Virus record (IMG/VR): IMGVR_UViG_3300020157_000010
Coordinates: 1-32,871 of that record
Source: a virus
Length of the DNA: 32,871 bases
Reading direction: 5' to 3' (one strand)
Part shown: positions 12,631 through 21,997 of the stretch, one piece after another
How the letters are laid out: every line of letters starts with the position of its first letter
How positions within the stretch are numbered: position 1 is the stretch's first letter
Made by a program: the position numbers and the translations under genes
The notes under the pieces: generated by a model
The model's database searches: none
The model's input: only the letters and a program-made list of their open reading frames with translations
What the model was told of the DNA's origin: nothing

Positions 12631-14874
12631 TCACCGCGCCAAGTCAGACTCGGCAGTTGCGTTCGCTCGCTGGATGTCCGCAGTCGTCTTCGCATTCCTG
12701 CGGGACAAATCTGCGCTCGTCTTTGCGTTCTGTCGTTGGATGTTGGCCATCGTCTCCGCATTCTGGCGAGCAATTTTTGCTTGGATATCCGCGTTCATCA
12801 CAGCGGTACGAGGATCAGTACCCTGCTGGATGGCCTGAGCTTGCTGCATCTGCGCCTGACCCTGCTGCTGTTGCTGGATCATCTGCCCAAGCTGTTCGAT
12901 TGTCTTTCCAAGCTCCTGAAGGTGCTGCGCGTATCCATCAACCTGTTGCCGGCGAGCGGGGTCAGTGGAAAGACGCTGCAAATGGTCTTGAACGTGTTGC
13001 CCGATACCCTGCATGAACAACATGATTTCCTGTGGATTGCCACCGCTCTGGAGCGATGAAGCAGCTTGGTTTGCCGCAGCCATGTGCGTGTCGATGTGGA
13101 TCACGTGGTCCTGCGTGTCGGTGACAATCGGCATATTGCTCTGGTGGATGGATGCGTGTTCAAGAACAGCAAGAGCGGCTTGGTCTTGAATCCGCGACGA
13201 CTGGATTTGAGTTGGCAGATACCTATCCACCATCTGCTGACCAACCTGCGCCGCGATGTAGTCCTTGAGCAGATTGATCTTGCCGCCTTCGGGAAGCGCA
13301 CCAGAAAGACTGAGCAAAGAACCAAGCAACTGCTGTTTCGCAAACTGAGAACCTTGGCCAACCGTCCGGGTAGCTTCAACGAAATCGATATCCATCATGG
13401 CTTGGACAGGAACTCCGCGCTCTTTGCATCGACGCTGGAACTCGATGGCGTCCTTGTCAGACTTCGTGATTGGGTTCAGGTTGGGATTTGAAGCGCGGTT
13501 GTATCGCTCCTCAAAGAACGAATCGAGTTGGTTGTAGTACCGGCTCAACTGAGTTTTACCAATCGCAGACTGCTGCGACACCATCACGTTCACCTCGAAC
13601 GCCGTCTTGGGGTTTCCCTGGGGCTTGGAGAGCGATTGCCTATACTGCGACAAGTTCCCTTGGAGCACGTTCTCAAGTTCCGCGTTGACCGCCATTGGAG
13701 CGTCTAGGACGCCGGCGATGTTCTGCTGGATGACTTCGTAGTCAGGCGGAAGAATCGCGTACGGACCCTGCTGCACCACGCTCGTCTTGCTAAGGGCGTT
13801 GGCGTTGAGCGGTCGGAACAGGATCTGAGTGCGAGCGAATGCGGCATCAACCATCGCGCAACGGAGTCGGTTCTTCAACTCCATCGCCTGCAACATCTTG
13901 ATTCCAAGGCCCTTGACGCCGTGATGCTCGCCGTCGCCACGGTCGTAGTACATCGGATGGATGACCTGCTCCCATCGACTGAATCGACGCAGCTTCCGGT
14001 ACATGAACCCTTGGCTGTCGCGCTCATCGATGATAGCGTGACTGATCTTGCCATCGAATTCTTTGTAGAAGACATGGCACATCAATACAACCTCGGACCG
14101 CGCGGAGAACGTGATATCGTTTGATCGAAGCTGGCGCTGGAAGAACTCCCAATCGTATTGCACACCAGAGCGATACGGTTCAGGCATTGCGGCGCGGATA
14201 CGCTGGCGAACGTAATCCACATTCCAACCAGTTGCTTTTGCAGCTTCCTCATCTTGGATTTTCTCGAACAAGTCATCTACACCCATCCGGGTACGGACAA
14301 GAGCAACTTTCCAATCGCTGACATTGGACTTGGTTCCATCAGGAACAAGCAAATCATTCGCCATGATGGCTTTGCATCGCCAATCGGTAGCGTCCTCAAA
14401 AATCAATGGACCATCTCCAACGAGAACCATCTCTCGTTGCGACAACTGCATGATGTAATCAAAATCTTTGTCGAGCTTCTGAAGGCGGTCGAACTCTTCG
14501 GTGATGATCTTCGACCAATCCTCCCGCTTATCCATGTCGTTGCCGTAACCGGTGCGGATGTTTGCATAGGTCGGAACTTCGGCAAACACGTCGTAGAACG
14601 ACGCCATCGCAAGCGACAAGAACGCTTCCGACTCGCGGAAGTTCACGTTGGTTCGGAACGCTTGGTTGTTTCGACGTAGCTCCGCCGGATTGTACGGAGG
14701 ATTGCCATCGACAAGTCCGCGCAGCTTGGAGCGCGTGGCATTACGCAACTGATCTGCCATGATCAGCTTCTGGAAGATCTCGCGAGCAGATGCCGCATCA
14801 GCAATGCGCGTCTCAGGAGCCTTGCCGTCTTCATCGATGGTTTCGAGCGGTAGTTGGACTAGGTTGCCGTACAT
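12631..14874 (-). CDS. Portal protein
   Basis: A 747-residue protein of the size and pattern of podovirus portal (head-tail connector) proteins. It has an N-terminal helical wing (REIFQKLIMADQLRNATRSK), a clip/stem region (WSKIITEEFDRLQKLDKDF), a stretch with VVLMCHVFYKEFDGKISHAI and a later crown-like part (LQGNLSQYRQSLSKPQGNPK, TAFEVNVM). The C-terminus is Gln-rich then built of five 11-residue helical repeats. It would form the dodecameric DNA entry channel and dock TerL. The gene overlaps the zinc-binding protein gene by 16 nt. GGAA upstream of ATG 14874 is a fair ribosome-binding site. Confidence 0.88.
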   Translation of the reverse strand: MYGNLVQLPLETIDEDGKAPETRIADAASAREIFQKLIMADQLRNATRSKLRGLVDGNPPYNPAELRRNNQAFRTNVNFRESEAFLSLAMASFYDVFAEVPTYANIRTGYGNDMDKREDWSKIITEEFDRLQKLDKDFDYIMQLSQREMVLVGDGPLIFEDATDWRCKAIMANDLLVPDGTKSNVSDWKVALVRTRMGVDDLFEKIQDEEAAKATGWNVDYVRQRIRAAMPEPYRSGVQYDWEFFQRQLRSNDITFSARSEVVLMCHVFYKEFDGKISHAIIDERDSQGFMYRKLRRFSRWEQVIHPMYYDRGDGEHHGVKGLGIKMLQAMELKNRLRCAMVDAAFARTQILFRPLNANALSKTSVVQQGPYAILPPDYEVIQQNIAGVLDAPMAVNAELENVLQGNLSQYRQSLSKPQGNPKTAFEVNVMVSQQSAIGKTQLSRYYNQLDSFFEERYNRASNPNLNPITKSDKDAIEFQRRCKERGVPVQAMMDIDFVEATRTVGQGSQFAKQQLLGSLLSLSGALPEGGKINLLKDYIAAQVGQQMVDRYLPTQIQSSRIQDQAALAVLEHASIHQSNMPIVTDTQDHVIHIDTHMAAANQAASSLQSGGNPQEIMLFMQGIGQHVQDHLQRLSTDPARRQQVDGYAQHLQELGKTIEQLGQMIQQQQQGQAQMQQAQAIQQGTDPRTAVMNADIQAKIARQNAETMANIQRQNAKTSADLSRRNAKTTADIQRANATAESDLAR
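12634..12798 (-). repeat. Five 33-nt (11-residue) tandem repeats at the portal 3' end
   Basis: Portal residues ~693-747 form five successive 11-residue units of the type QNAKTxADIQR: MNADIQAKIAR, QNAETMANIQR, QNAKTSADLSR, RNAKTTADIQR and ANATAESDLAR. They are degenerate at the DNA level but keep frame, so the repeat is selected as protein. Hendecads favour long, slightly right-handed or straight helical bundles. Confidence 0.85.
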
Positions 14875-15488
14875 GGTCGTTTTTTCCAGCAGTGATCCGG
14901 AAGGTTTTCGTTCTCTGTACTGTCTGCAAATTTATAGAGCGTTTCAATAGGAAACCATACCAGGCTCCTGATAAAGCAACCGCAAAACTCACAACTTTGC
15001 AGCTGTTCGTCAACAGGGGTGCTTCCGTGTTGAGAAAATGTTTTGACAGCATCTTTCAATACTCGCGCATTACATCCTGTGCATCCAAGCGGCTTTCTAT
15101 TGAATCGACAGCCAGCGCAGATGCTGGCGCGACGATTCGCCTCTTCTTGGCCCACTTTCCCTCCACCGATGGTCAATCCGTGGAGAAGACTCATGCTGAA
15201 ACGGATAACGTCACCAATCTCCAATGATTTACGTCCAGCCGGCTTAGATAGCTCGACCTCGTTGTACGTGCAATCAGCCCCATTTCGGCACGCATATTCA
15301 ACAATCAGTTCATCAAGGTTTCCAGGTATCTGGATGGCGTTCGCATTGTAATGGTTCTTGATGAACTCATGGAGTTGTGGCCATGAACCGCCAGCAATCT
15401 CAATGCCTGTCTCTGGAACCCGATAATGCCATCCACCGGGGATGACCATGTGTTCGTTCAAGATTTTGTATCCAGTTCTTTTGTTCAT
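14859..15488 (-). CDS. Cys-rich zinc-binding-like protein between TerL and portal
   Basis: A 209-residue protein. The first half (HYRVPETGIEIAGGSWPQLH, EFIKNHYN, ELIVEYACRNGADC) looks like a small alpha/beta domain. The second half carries CAGCRFNRKPLGCTGC, CEFCGC and a final HCW...RPC, which together look like two zinc knuckles. Phage genes of this kind often lie between the large terminase and portal; their role is unknown, though packaging or assembly is suggested by position. It overlaps TerL by 4 nt (ATGA) and portal by 16 nt. Confidence 0.78.
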   Translation of the reverse strand: MNKRTGYKILNEHMVIPGGWHYRVPETGIEIAGGSWPQLHEFIKNHYNANAIQIPGNLDELIVEYACRNGADCTYNEVELSKPAGRKSLEIGDVIRFSMSLLHGLTIGGGKVGQEEANRRASICAGCRFNRKPLGCTGCNARVLKDAVKTFSQHGSTPVDEQLQSCEFCGCFIRSLVWFPIETLYKFADSTENENLPDHCWKKRPCTAT

Positions 15489-17170
15489 CCTTCGATTTGT
15501 TCGTCGTGATAGATTGAATCTGCTTCACGGACCAGCTTTTCCCAAACTTTGTCAACTTTAGTTGCTCTAGGTTCAAGGACAGCAGTTTTGCGAACCAAAT
15601 CAAGCAAGACTACAGCTGCGTCGGCCAAGTCAGGCGATTTGCCTGTGCGTTGCTTCATCACGGTCTTGGTTTCAACGGATATCTTGCGCTTGGAATCGTC
15701 GAACATTCGCGCGCAGAACTCCTGAAGCGTCTCGATGTCCATTCCTCCGACACGTTCTTCGACAACCCATTTACGCATCGAGAACCACAACTCTGTCACT
15801 TTTCGGTCGTATGCTTCGTTGCATGGCCTTGAATCCTCATCGCTGACCGGGATGGTCGAAGCGGATCCGCCGAACTCGACTCGATGAACAACGCCCCATT
15901 CTCGGGTCAGGATGTCGGCCAATCCACCTCCTTCGCCGCTTGAATCCAGAGCAAACTTGTCCGGTGGGACGCCCCGCTGAGAACACTCTTCCTTTACCCG
16001 GTTGGCAATCTGGTAATGGACCGGCTCGGTTAGCTGTGCATTTGGAGAAATGTGGATCACGTCTCCAAAAAGTATGCTTACTTTATCGTTAGCGGTTCCA
16101 ACTTTTGCAAAACGAAGAACGCATCGATCACCACCAAAACCGGGGTCTAGGCCGGCGACAACTTGGACGTTGGTAGTAAACACCAATTTTCTTGTAGGTG
16201 TGTACGTCTCGATGATTGATTCCGACAGAACTGTCTTCACCATTCCGTCCGGCGACCAGAACCCGCGTGTGTACTTCCAGAACGTAGGAGACTGCTCACC
16301 CTCATGGCGCATGGCCGACAGAACTTGGTCGTGCGTGATCAGATAAGGGTACTTTGTGCGTCCCTCGCTGATGTTTGGAGACTTCATGCCGTCAAACCGT
16401 CGGCACATACCGCGTTCTGTCAGCCAATGCTGGTCCTCGATGGTGACGCTGCGCCATCCCTTTGCCGGCGTGCAAAACCGTCCATGAGGGTCGTACTTTG
16501 ACGCAGGGTTCCCGATGACGAGCATCTTGAACTCGCGACAGCCTTTGCTCAGGTTGGTACAAGCCTCGAAAGCGGCTTCGGGAGTGTCCGTAGCTTCGTC
16601 GATGATGACCATCACCCGCTCTGCATGGATACCCTGGATGTTGGCCACCGCCTTGGACGTGTTGCCCTCTGCGACAGCAATCGCGGATATCGAGTGTCGA
16701 TCATCGCCCTTGATTGCCTGCAAAGACATCTTGGAATCCACCATGTTGCCGGGGAATCCTCGCGATTTGCGGACCAATTCCTGAAGATTGGCCCACATAC
16801 GCTTCCGAATCATCTTCGCCGTGGTGGAAGTAAGCACGACGGTTGTTTTAGATGGATTGGCAAGCCACCATACAGTTGCGAAAAGCGTTGCGCCAAAGGT
16901 CTTTCCGCTTGCTCCGCATCCTGCCCATCCAACGTAATCATGTTCGCAAAGGCTTTCTACCTGAGCTTCTAGCCAAGGATTCCAACTCATCTTCGGCCAT
17001 ACCATTTTGCTGACGTTGACGAAATGGTTGAATGTTCCTAGTCCTCCTTCATTTGGTTGAAGACGATTACGAAATGCGTACAGTTCCAGTTCAAGATCTG
17101 GAATCTTGACCGGTGAACGAATCCCGTACTTGTGATTGATCAATGGATGCTCAGACACTGGTTCAGACAT
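15485..17170 (-). CDS. terL: Terminase large subunit (packaging ATPase-nuclease)
   Basis: About 561 residues from ATG 17170, which has AAGG 9 nt upstream; a longer open frame to 17236 would collide with the divergent gene and is rejected. The ATPase has Walker A GCGASGKT (~84-91) and Walker B VMVIIDEAT (~186-194). The C-terminal RNase H-like nuclease shows AGLDPGFGGDR, FALDSSGEGGG and SPDLADAAVVLLD, supplying the metal-binding Asp residues. It would translocate DNA into the prohead through the portal and cut concatemers. The gene heads the minus-strand operon. The length and motif order are normal for the family. Confidence 0.93.
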   Translation of the reverse strand: MSEPVSEHPLINHKYGIRSPVKIPDLELELYAFRNRLQPNEGGLGTFNHFVNVSKMVWPKMSWNPWLEAQVESLCEHDYVGWAGCGASGKTFGATLFATVWWLANPSKTTVVLTSTTAKMIRKRMWANLQELVRKSRGFPGNMVDSKMSLQAIKGDDRHSISAIAVAEGNTSKAVANIQGIHAERVMVIIDEATDTPEAAFEACTNLSKGCREFKMLVIGNPASKYDPHGRFCTPAKGWRSVTIEDQHWLTERGMCRRFDGMKSPNISEGRTKYPYLITHDQVLSAMRHEGEQSPTFWKYTRGFWSPDGMVKTVLSESIIETYTPTRKLVFTTNVQVVAGLDPGFGGDRCVLRFAKVGTANDKVSILFGDVIHISPNAQLTEPVHYQIANRVKEECSQRGVPPDKFALDSSGEGGGLADILTREWGVVHRVEFGGSASTIPVSDEDSRPCNEAYDRKVTELWFSMRKWVVEERVGGMDIETLQEFCARMFDDSKRKISVETKTVMKQRTGKSPDLADAAVVLLDLVRKTAVLEPRATKVDKVWEKLVREADSIYHDEQIEG

Positions 17171-17224
17171 AGTTTGGCCTTGCAATAGTTCTCGCTGCCA
17201 TTGAGGTTCTGCGAAAGGAAAATT
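17171..17224. promoter_or_regulatory. Divergent intergenic region with ribosome-binding sites
   Basis: Only 54 nt separate TerL (minus) from the fibre gene (plus). AAAGGA at 17214-17219 is a good Shine-Dalgarno site for ATG 17225, and AAGG on the minus strand serves TerL. Two divergent promoters must lie here or within the gene ends, but no clear -35/-10 hexamers were found. Confidence 0.45.
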
Positions 17225-18418
17225 ATGTCGTCGCAACTTGTTTCTTCATCCGGTTGTTGCACCCCTTGCGACACGACTCCGATTGTCGTCAACATCCCTG
17301 GACCTCAGGGCGCGACCGGTACTGCCGGCACAAATGGCACGAACGGAATCAATTCGTTTTGTACGACCACGGCATCGTTTATCACGCCGGCTCTTGGAGC
17401 TAGTGTTTTCGCGTACGTCAACTCAACCGATTTTCTTCCCGAATCGGTTGCCGGTCAGTTCTTTGTGTCTGTCCAAGGACTTGGATACATGCAGATAACG
17501 TCAGTTGATGGACTTCGATTGACCCTTCAGAATCCAGCCTCTGGACTGTTGAGCATCCCGAACGCGATTCCGACCACGGTTATTCCTATTGGTTCGCTCA
17601 TCAGCCTCGCTGGCGCAATCGGTCCGCAAGGAACCCCAGGACTCGCCGGTGGAGCTTCTTCTTCTGGAACATACATAGTTCGTGTTCCTGATGCTTCGAT
17701 TCCTAGCGCGACCGCTCTTAACTCGCTTTCTGCTGGTTATGTAAAAACTCTTGGAAGCTCAGGGTCTGGAGCAATTAACACTTCTGCCACCATTCCGGTT
17801 GCAGACATCAGCGGTGTCTTGACGGTTGCAAAAGGCGGAACCGGGGTCGCAACTGTTCCGACCAATGGACAGATCCCGATTGGAAATGGTTCTGGATACA
17901 CTGTCGGAAGCCTTACCGCTGGCGCGAACATCACGATCACTCCCGGCGCTGGCACAATCACCATCGCTTCTGGAACTGCTACGTTCAACTACGTCACGTT
18001 CACCCGTAGAGTGACCGGAAGCGCGTTGTCATTCCTTACGTATTTGACGCTAAGGAATCCATTTAGCCTTACAGACTTTCCATCAGGAACTTGGTCAACG
18101 CTTGATTCAGCTTCTGGATTTGTAGCGGCAACTGGTCGATATGTTGTTCCTTATACTGGATATTATAAAATTGATGTTGTATTGAACATAAGTGCAAGTC
18201 CATCCCCTTCTACAACGCTTGAGATAAAGAAAAACGGAGCTTCTATTTTCACAAGTCTAGCTTTTACGCCTGGTGCAGCAGAGGCTCCGATTGCATTTTC
18301 ATACATTGATCAAGCGTCAAATGTTGGTGACTATTATGAGGTTTCAATCACGGCGGCAAATACGTTGCTTGCTGTGAACGCTGGTTCTTCATTCTCTGTG
18401 CAACGAATCCAAGCCTAA
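17225..18418 (+). CDS. Collagen-like fibre with C1q/TNF-like head
   Basis: A ~397-residue protein from ATG 17225, chosen for its AAAGGA ribosome-binding site. A Cys-rich N-terminus (SSSGCCTPCDTTP) leads to short collagen-like Gly-X-Y stretches (GPQGATGTAGTNGTNG and, later, GPQGTPGLAGG). Then comes a repeat shaft including VAKGGTGVATVPTNGQIPIG. The last ~130 residues (SGFVAATGRYVVPYTGYYKI, DVVLN, LEIKKNGASIF, YYEVSITAANT) resemble a C1q/TNF-like jelly roll, a trimeric binding head. It is likely a virion appendage that contacts the host. The head domain DNA is more AT-rich than the shaft, suggesting exchange. Confidence 0.82.
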   Translation: MSSQLVSSSGCCTPCDTTPIVVNIPGPQGATGTAGTNGTNGINSFCTTTASFITPALGASVFAYVNSTDFLPESVAGQFFVSVQGLGYMQITSVDGLRLTLQNPASGLLSIPNAIPTTVIPIGSLISLAGAIGPQGTPGLAGGASSSGTYIVRVPDASIPSATALNSLSAGYVKTLGSSGSGAINTSATIPVADISGVLTVAKGGTGVATVPTNGQIPIGNGSGYTVGSLTAGANITITPGAGTITIASGTATFNYVTFTRRVTGSALSFLTYLTLRNPFSLTDFPSGTWSTLDSASGFVAATGRYVVPYTGYYKIDVVLNISASPSPSTTLEIKKNGASIFTSLAFTPGAAEAPIAFSYIDQASNVGDYYEVSITAANTLLAVNAGSSFSVQRIQA

Positions 18419-18421
18419 CCG

Positions 18422-20311
18422 ATGAGTGAACGCGCACCGAAAAGGTACACCGATGGATCCGTCACCTTTGAGGGTGGCGTCGATTCTGGCGTGATGCCGT
18501 CTGAGGTGGACAGGAACCAGGTCGCGTTCGCGGTCAACGCCAGCTTCCGGCAGGGATTCGTGTCTCCTCGTCCCGGATTCATCCAGAAAGACATGGTGAT
18601 ATGCGACTCAATCACCGCAGACAATGCGACGATTACTGCGGACATTACCAACATCACGGCTGATGGATATTCGGAAGAGTGCTACAATCCAAGCGGGCTA
18701 AAAGGAATCCTTCAATGCGCTCTCCCGTACATCGCGGACAACGGCAGGACGTTCATCCTGATGTTGATCAGTGGCAAAGTTTGGCTGTACGACATCGACC
18801 AGAACAGCGTCCAAAACATATCCACATCCTCAAGTCTTTATAACCCTTCCAATATACTTGATGGATGGATGGTGCAGGCAGAAAACTTTGTCATCATCCA
18901 AGATGGTGTCAGCGACCCGTTGATTTTTAATGGTGTTGGGATCCGAAGGGCCAATGTCGATGAGATCAAGTGCGGGAGGATGATGGCCTACGTAAACGGT
19001 CGCATCTGGTACGCTCTTGCGAATGGATTTTCGTTCCGTGCAACCGATATCGTTTATGGAGACGGAACGCGCGCAAGCGTTCTAAAGGAAACTGAGAACA
19101 CGTTCTTGAACAGTGGTGGAGACTTTGCTGTTCCTTCCGATTCTGGCGGTATCACGGCGATGGGTATTCCGGGAAACCCTGATACATCGCTCGGCCAAGG
19201 TCCGCTCCTGATTTTCACTCCTCGATACGTTTTCAGCATCAATGCTCCGGTTGATCGCGATGTCTGGAAGAACCTGAACTATCCAATCCAAACAATCAGC
19301 TTGTTGACCAATGGTGCTCTTGGTTCCAGGTCTGTGATAACGGTCAACGGTGACGTTTTCTATCGGGCGGTTGATGGCGTGCGCTCGTTCATCATCGCAA
19401 GGAGGTCGTTCAACGATTGGGGCAATACTCCTATCAGCAACGAGGTGTTGAACATCACCGACAACGATCAGACCAATCTTCTTTGGGCAAGCTCTGCGGT
19501 CGTGTTCGATAACCGGCTGTTGATGACGGCACAGCCGAGGTACAACTCTGAAGGCGTCATCCACAAGGCGTTGCTTGTCCTTGATTTTGATTTGATTACT
19601 TCTCTGCGGAAAAAGTTTCCGCCGGCTTGGGCGGGAATCTGGACCGGACTCGACGTGTTGCAGGTCTTGAAGTCAGAGAATGCTTACGGTGACCGATGCT
19701 TCGTTCTTGCTCGCGGTTCTGACCAATCAATCCAGTTCTGGGAGATCAGCAAGGCGGAGAGGTCCGACAAGAGCGTTGCAAGCGATAAAAAGAAAATAGA
19801 GTGGTTGATCCAGACCCGTGGATACAACTTTGAGATTCCGTTCGGATTAAAGCGGCTTGATTCAGGCGACATCTTCATCGACGAGCTTGATGGAGAAGAT
19901 TCACTTGATGGACAGACAAATTATGTTGATAGAAAAGTTTCGTTCAATGTGAAGTATCGTCCTGATCAATATCCGGGGTGGATTGATTGGGCGAACTGGT
20001 CTGAGTGTGCAACCACTGATCAGTGCGGAAACCTTTGTCCGACGCTCAAAAACTTCCAGCCTCAGTACAGGCCGAAGATGCGTCTTCCGACCCCGGAAGA
20101 TACATCGTGCAATTCAACTATCAGCGCACCGACACGTAACTTGTACGAAGTGCAGATGGCTTTGACCATCACAGGATTTTGTCGCATCAAGAGCGTCCGC
20201 GTCCACGCTTACGATGTCCAAGAGTCCGTGGTCGGAGAGTGCAGGACTTTTCAAGGATGCAAGACGCTTGAAGCGTGCGACGTGAACCCGTTTAATTACA
20301 CATCGGAATAA
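18422..20311 (+). CDS. Probable tail nozzle/stabilisation protein (beta-propeller-like)
   Basis: A 629-residue protein with blade-like beta repeats throughout (VWLYDIDQNSVQNIS, NFVIIQDGVSDPLIFNGVG, LLIFTPRYVFSINAPVDRDV, GDVFYRAVDGVRSFIIARR). This resembles podovirus tail tubular B/nozzle proteins that extend the short tail. An ITADN-type insert lies near residues 63-83. A Cys-rich part (ECATTDQCGNLC, CRTFQGC, EACD) near the C-terminus is unusual. Its place between a fibre and a collar protein and before the adaptor supports a tail role. The name is inferred from fold-like pattern and order, not a signature. Confidence 0.65.
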   Translation: MSERAPKRYTDGSVTFEGGVDSGVMPSEVDRNQVAFAVNASFRQGFVSPRPGFIQKDMVICDSITADNATITADITNITADGYSEECYNPSGLKGILQCALPYIADNGRTFILMLISGKVWLYDIDQNSVQNISTSSSLYNPSNILDGWMVQAENFVIIQDGVSDPLIFNGVGIRRANVDEIKCGRMMAYVNGRIWYALANGFSFRATDIVYGDGTRASVLKETENTFLNSGGDFAVPSDSGGITAMGIPGNPDTSLGQGPLLIFTPRYVFSINAPVDRDVWKNLNYPIQTISLLTNGALGSRSVITVNGDVFYRAVDGVRSFIIARRSFNDWGNTPISNEVLNITDNDQTNLLWASSAVVFDNRLLMTAQPRYNSEGVIHKALLVLDFDLITSLRKKFPPAWAGIWTGLDVLQVLKSENAYGDRCFVLARGSDQSIQFWEISKAERSDKSVASDKKKIEWLIQTRGYNFEIPFGLKRLDSGDIFIDELDGEDSLDGQTNYVDRKVSFNVKYRPDQYPGWIDWANWSECATTDQCGNLCPTLKNFQPQYRPKMRLPTPEDTSCNSTISAPTRNLYEVQMALTITGFCRIKSVRVHAYDVQESVVGECRTFQGCKTLEACDVNPFNYTSE

Positions 20312-20312
20312 T

Positions 20313-21029
20313 ATGGCAAATCTAACACTGATCAACCTTGTTCCTCCAAGCCTTCCTGTAAACTATTGCCCGACCAACTACCAGACGTTGGCCAACGATA
20401 TCATCAGCGGGACGCAGGCGATTTTCAACAGCACCATCGGAAACTCGTTCTTCAACTTTGGAGCATCGTTCCCTGCAATCAACAACCGTGTTTATCCTTG
20501 GCTCGATGATCAAGGGCTTTGGTGGATTTTCACCCAGGGGTTCTGGATCCGAAAGAACACGGTTGAAGCGGCTGGTCAAGAGCGGCGGATGTTCGTTGGT
20601 TCGACGATTGATCTTGGGCTGTACGACGGTGGCGATGGTGCAGTCACGGTCACCAGCGTCACAGGTCCGATGTGGGAGATTGATGCAGCGTTCGCGGCAC
20701 GATTCCCGGTCGGTGTCGGAGCTTTTGCGGCGAGCGGCGCGGTTGCTGTAAACGGAACTGCAACGGCCACGGCTGTTGTCGGAGAAGACCAACACACTCT
20801 GACTGTTCCAGAAATGCCAAAGCACACACATTCGATGACTTGGGATTCAAACGACACATCTGGCGGCAATCAGCTTAATACTCTCTATTACGGACCCGAG
20901 GCAAACATTCCGAACAACATGATCAAGGACACTGGATCAACTGGAGGAGATGTTGCCCACAACAACCTTCCTCCGTTCTATGGTGTTTACTTTATCAAGC
21001 GGACCGCGCGAGTCTATTACACCAAATGA
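20313..21029 (+). CDS. Phage tail collar-domain protein
   Basis: A 238-residue protein with hallmark collar-domain elements in its second half: FPVGVGAF, GEDQHTLTVPEMPKHTHSM and the terminal NNLPPFYGVYFIKRTARVY. This domain occurs in short tail fibres and collar proteins, where the His-rich HxH loop can bind metal along the fibre axis. The N-terminus (MANLTLINLVPPSLPVNYCP) would anchor it to the tail. The start sits one nt after the preceding stop with GGA nearby, and the stop overlaps the next start (ATGA). Confidence 0.85.
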   Translation: MANLTLINLVPPSLPVNYCPTNYQTLANDIISGTQAIFNSTIGNSFFNFGASFPAINNRVYPWLDDQGLWWIFTQGFWIRKNTVEAAGQERRMFVGSTIDLGLYDGGDGAVTVTSVTGPMWEIDAAFAARFPVGVGAFAASGAVAVNGTATATAVVGEDQHTLTVPEMPKHTHSMTWDSNDTSGGNQLNTLYYGPEANIPNNMIKDTGSTGGDVAHNNLPPFYGVYFIKRTARVYYTK

Positions 21030-21997
21030 AACTGATTGTTCAGGACATCCAATCTACGATTGCCCGCGTTGTCGGCGTGTGTGTCGATGATCCGCGCGTC
21101 TATGACTACATCAACCAGGCGTGTCGCCGGTTGCTGCACAAGGGTCTTTGGGCGGGAGCGTACGGTCGGTTCACGATAAACACCGTTGGCGGGTGTATTA
21201 CTTGGCCTAGACAGATCGAGACGATTGAAGCGGTGGCAGATTGCTGCGGTGTCGGTACTGTTCGCAACCAATGGTTCGAGTTCCAAGAGAGCGGATATGG
21301 ATTGCTCGGTGAAAACTCGGCGTGCGCCGGCAAACAGCTTGTCGATCGAGGAACGGTTGTTTCTTACCGAGACATGTCAGGCGGCTTGAACAGCTATATT
21401 CGAGTCTATCCAGGCGATGCGTCGGATGTCGGCAAAACCATAACGCTTCAGGGAGTGGACCAGAATGGTCAATGGATTAGAACGCTATCTGGAAGCGTTT
21501 GGATTGATGGCGAGAAGCTGATTCTGGCTCTTCCGTACGTTCAATCCACCAAGAAGTTCACCAGCCTTACAGGGGTCATCCGCGAGGCGACGAACACGGT
21601 CAGCCGTTTGTACGAGTACAATGCTACAACTCTTTTGGAGCTTGATGTAGCCGTGTACGACCCCGATGAGACGCTTCCTCAGTATCGTCGCAGCTATCTC
21701 GCGGACCGTTGCAGCAGCGATGATAGCAAGCCGGTGACGGTCATGGCGAAGATGCGTCACGTCAACGCGGCGACAGCCAACGACTATCTGATCCCGCCTT
21801 CTCCTGACGCCATCAAGTTGATGGTGATGGCTATCCGAAAAGAGGAGAACGACTTGATACAGGAAGCAGTGGCCTACGAAGCGAAAGCGGTACAGGCTGT
21901 ACAGGAACAGACGATGCAATATCTTGGCGATGCAGTACACACCATCAGGATGGTCGGGGTCGGCTTGAACGGTGGAGGTTTTTCCCAATGGTTCTAA
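21026..21997 (+). CDS. Probable head-tail adaptor (tail tubular A-like)
   Basis: A 323-residue protein starting with helical MKLIVQDIQSTIARVVGVCV, then YDYINQACRRLLHKGLWAGA. This N-terminal helical pattern, followed by beta-rich sequence (FTINTVGGCITWPRQIETIE, IRVYPGDASDVGKTITLQG), resembles adaptor/gatekeeper proteins that form a ring between portal and nozzle. The C-terminal helices (AIKLMVMAIRKEENDLIQEA) also fit. Position just after nozzle and collar genes supports this. Several Cys residues are present. It is not a definite family assignment. Confidence 0.65.
   Translation: MKLIVQDIQSTIARVVGVCVDDPRVYDYINQACRRLLHKGLWAGAYGRFTINTVGGCITWPRQIETIEAVADCCGVGTVRNQWFEFQESGYGLLGENSACAGKQLVDRGTVVSYRDMSGGLNSYIRVYPGDASDVGKTITLQGVDQNGQWIRTLSGSVWIDGEKLILALPYVQSTKKFTSLTGVIREATNTVSRLYEYNATTLLELDVAVYDPDETLPQYRRSYLADRCSSDDSKPVTVMAKMRHVNAATANDYLIPPSPDAIKLMVMAIRKEENDLIQEAVAYEAKAVQAVQEQTMQYLGDAVHTIRMVGVGLNGGGFSQWF

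Noticed and set aside
17171-17236. Longer TerL starting at 17236
   Set aside because: It would cross the divergent fibre gene's start and ribosome-binding site; ATG 17170 has its own AAGG site.
19082-19564. A 160-codon minus-strand frame within the nozzle-like gene
   Set aside because: Shadow frame, Arg-rich, no ribosome-binding site, opposite a well-supported gene.
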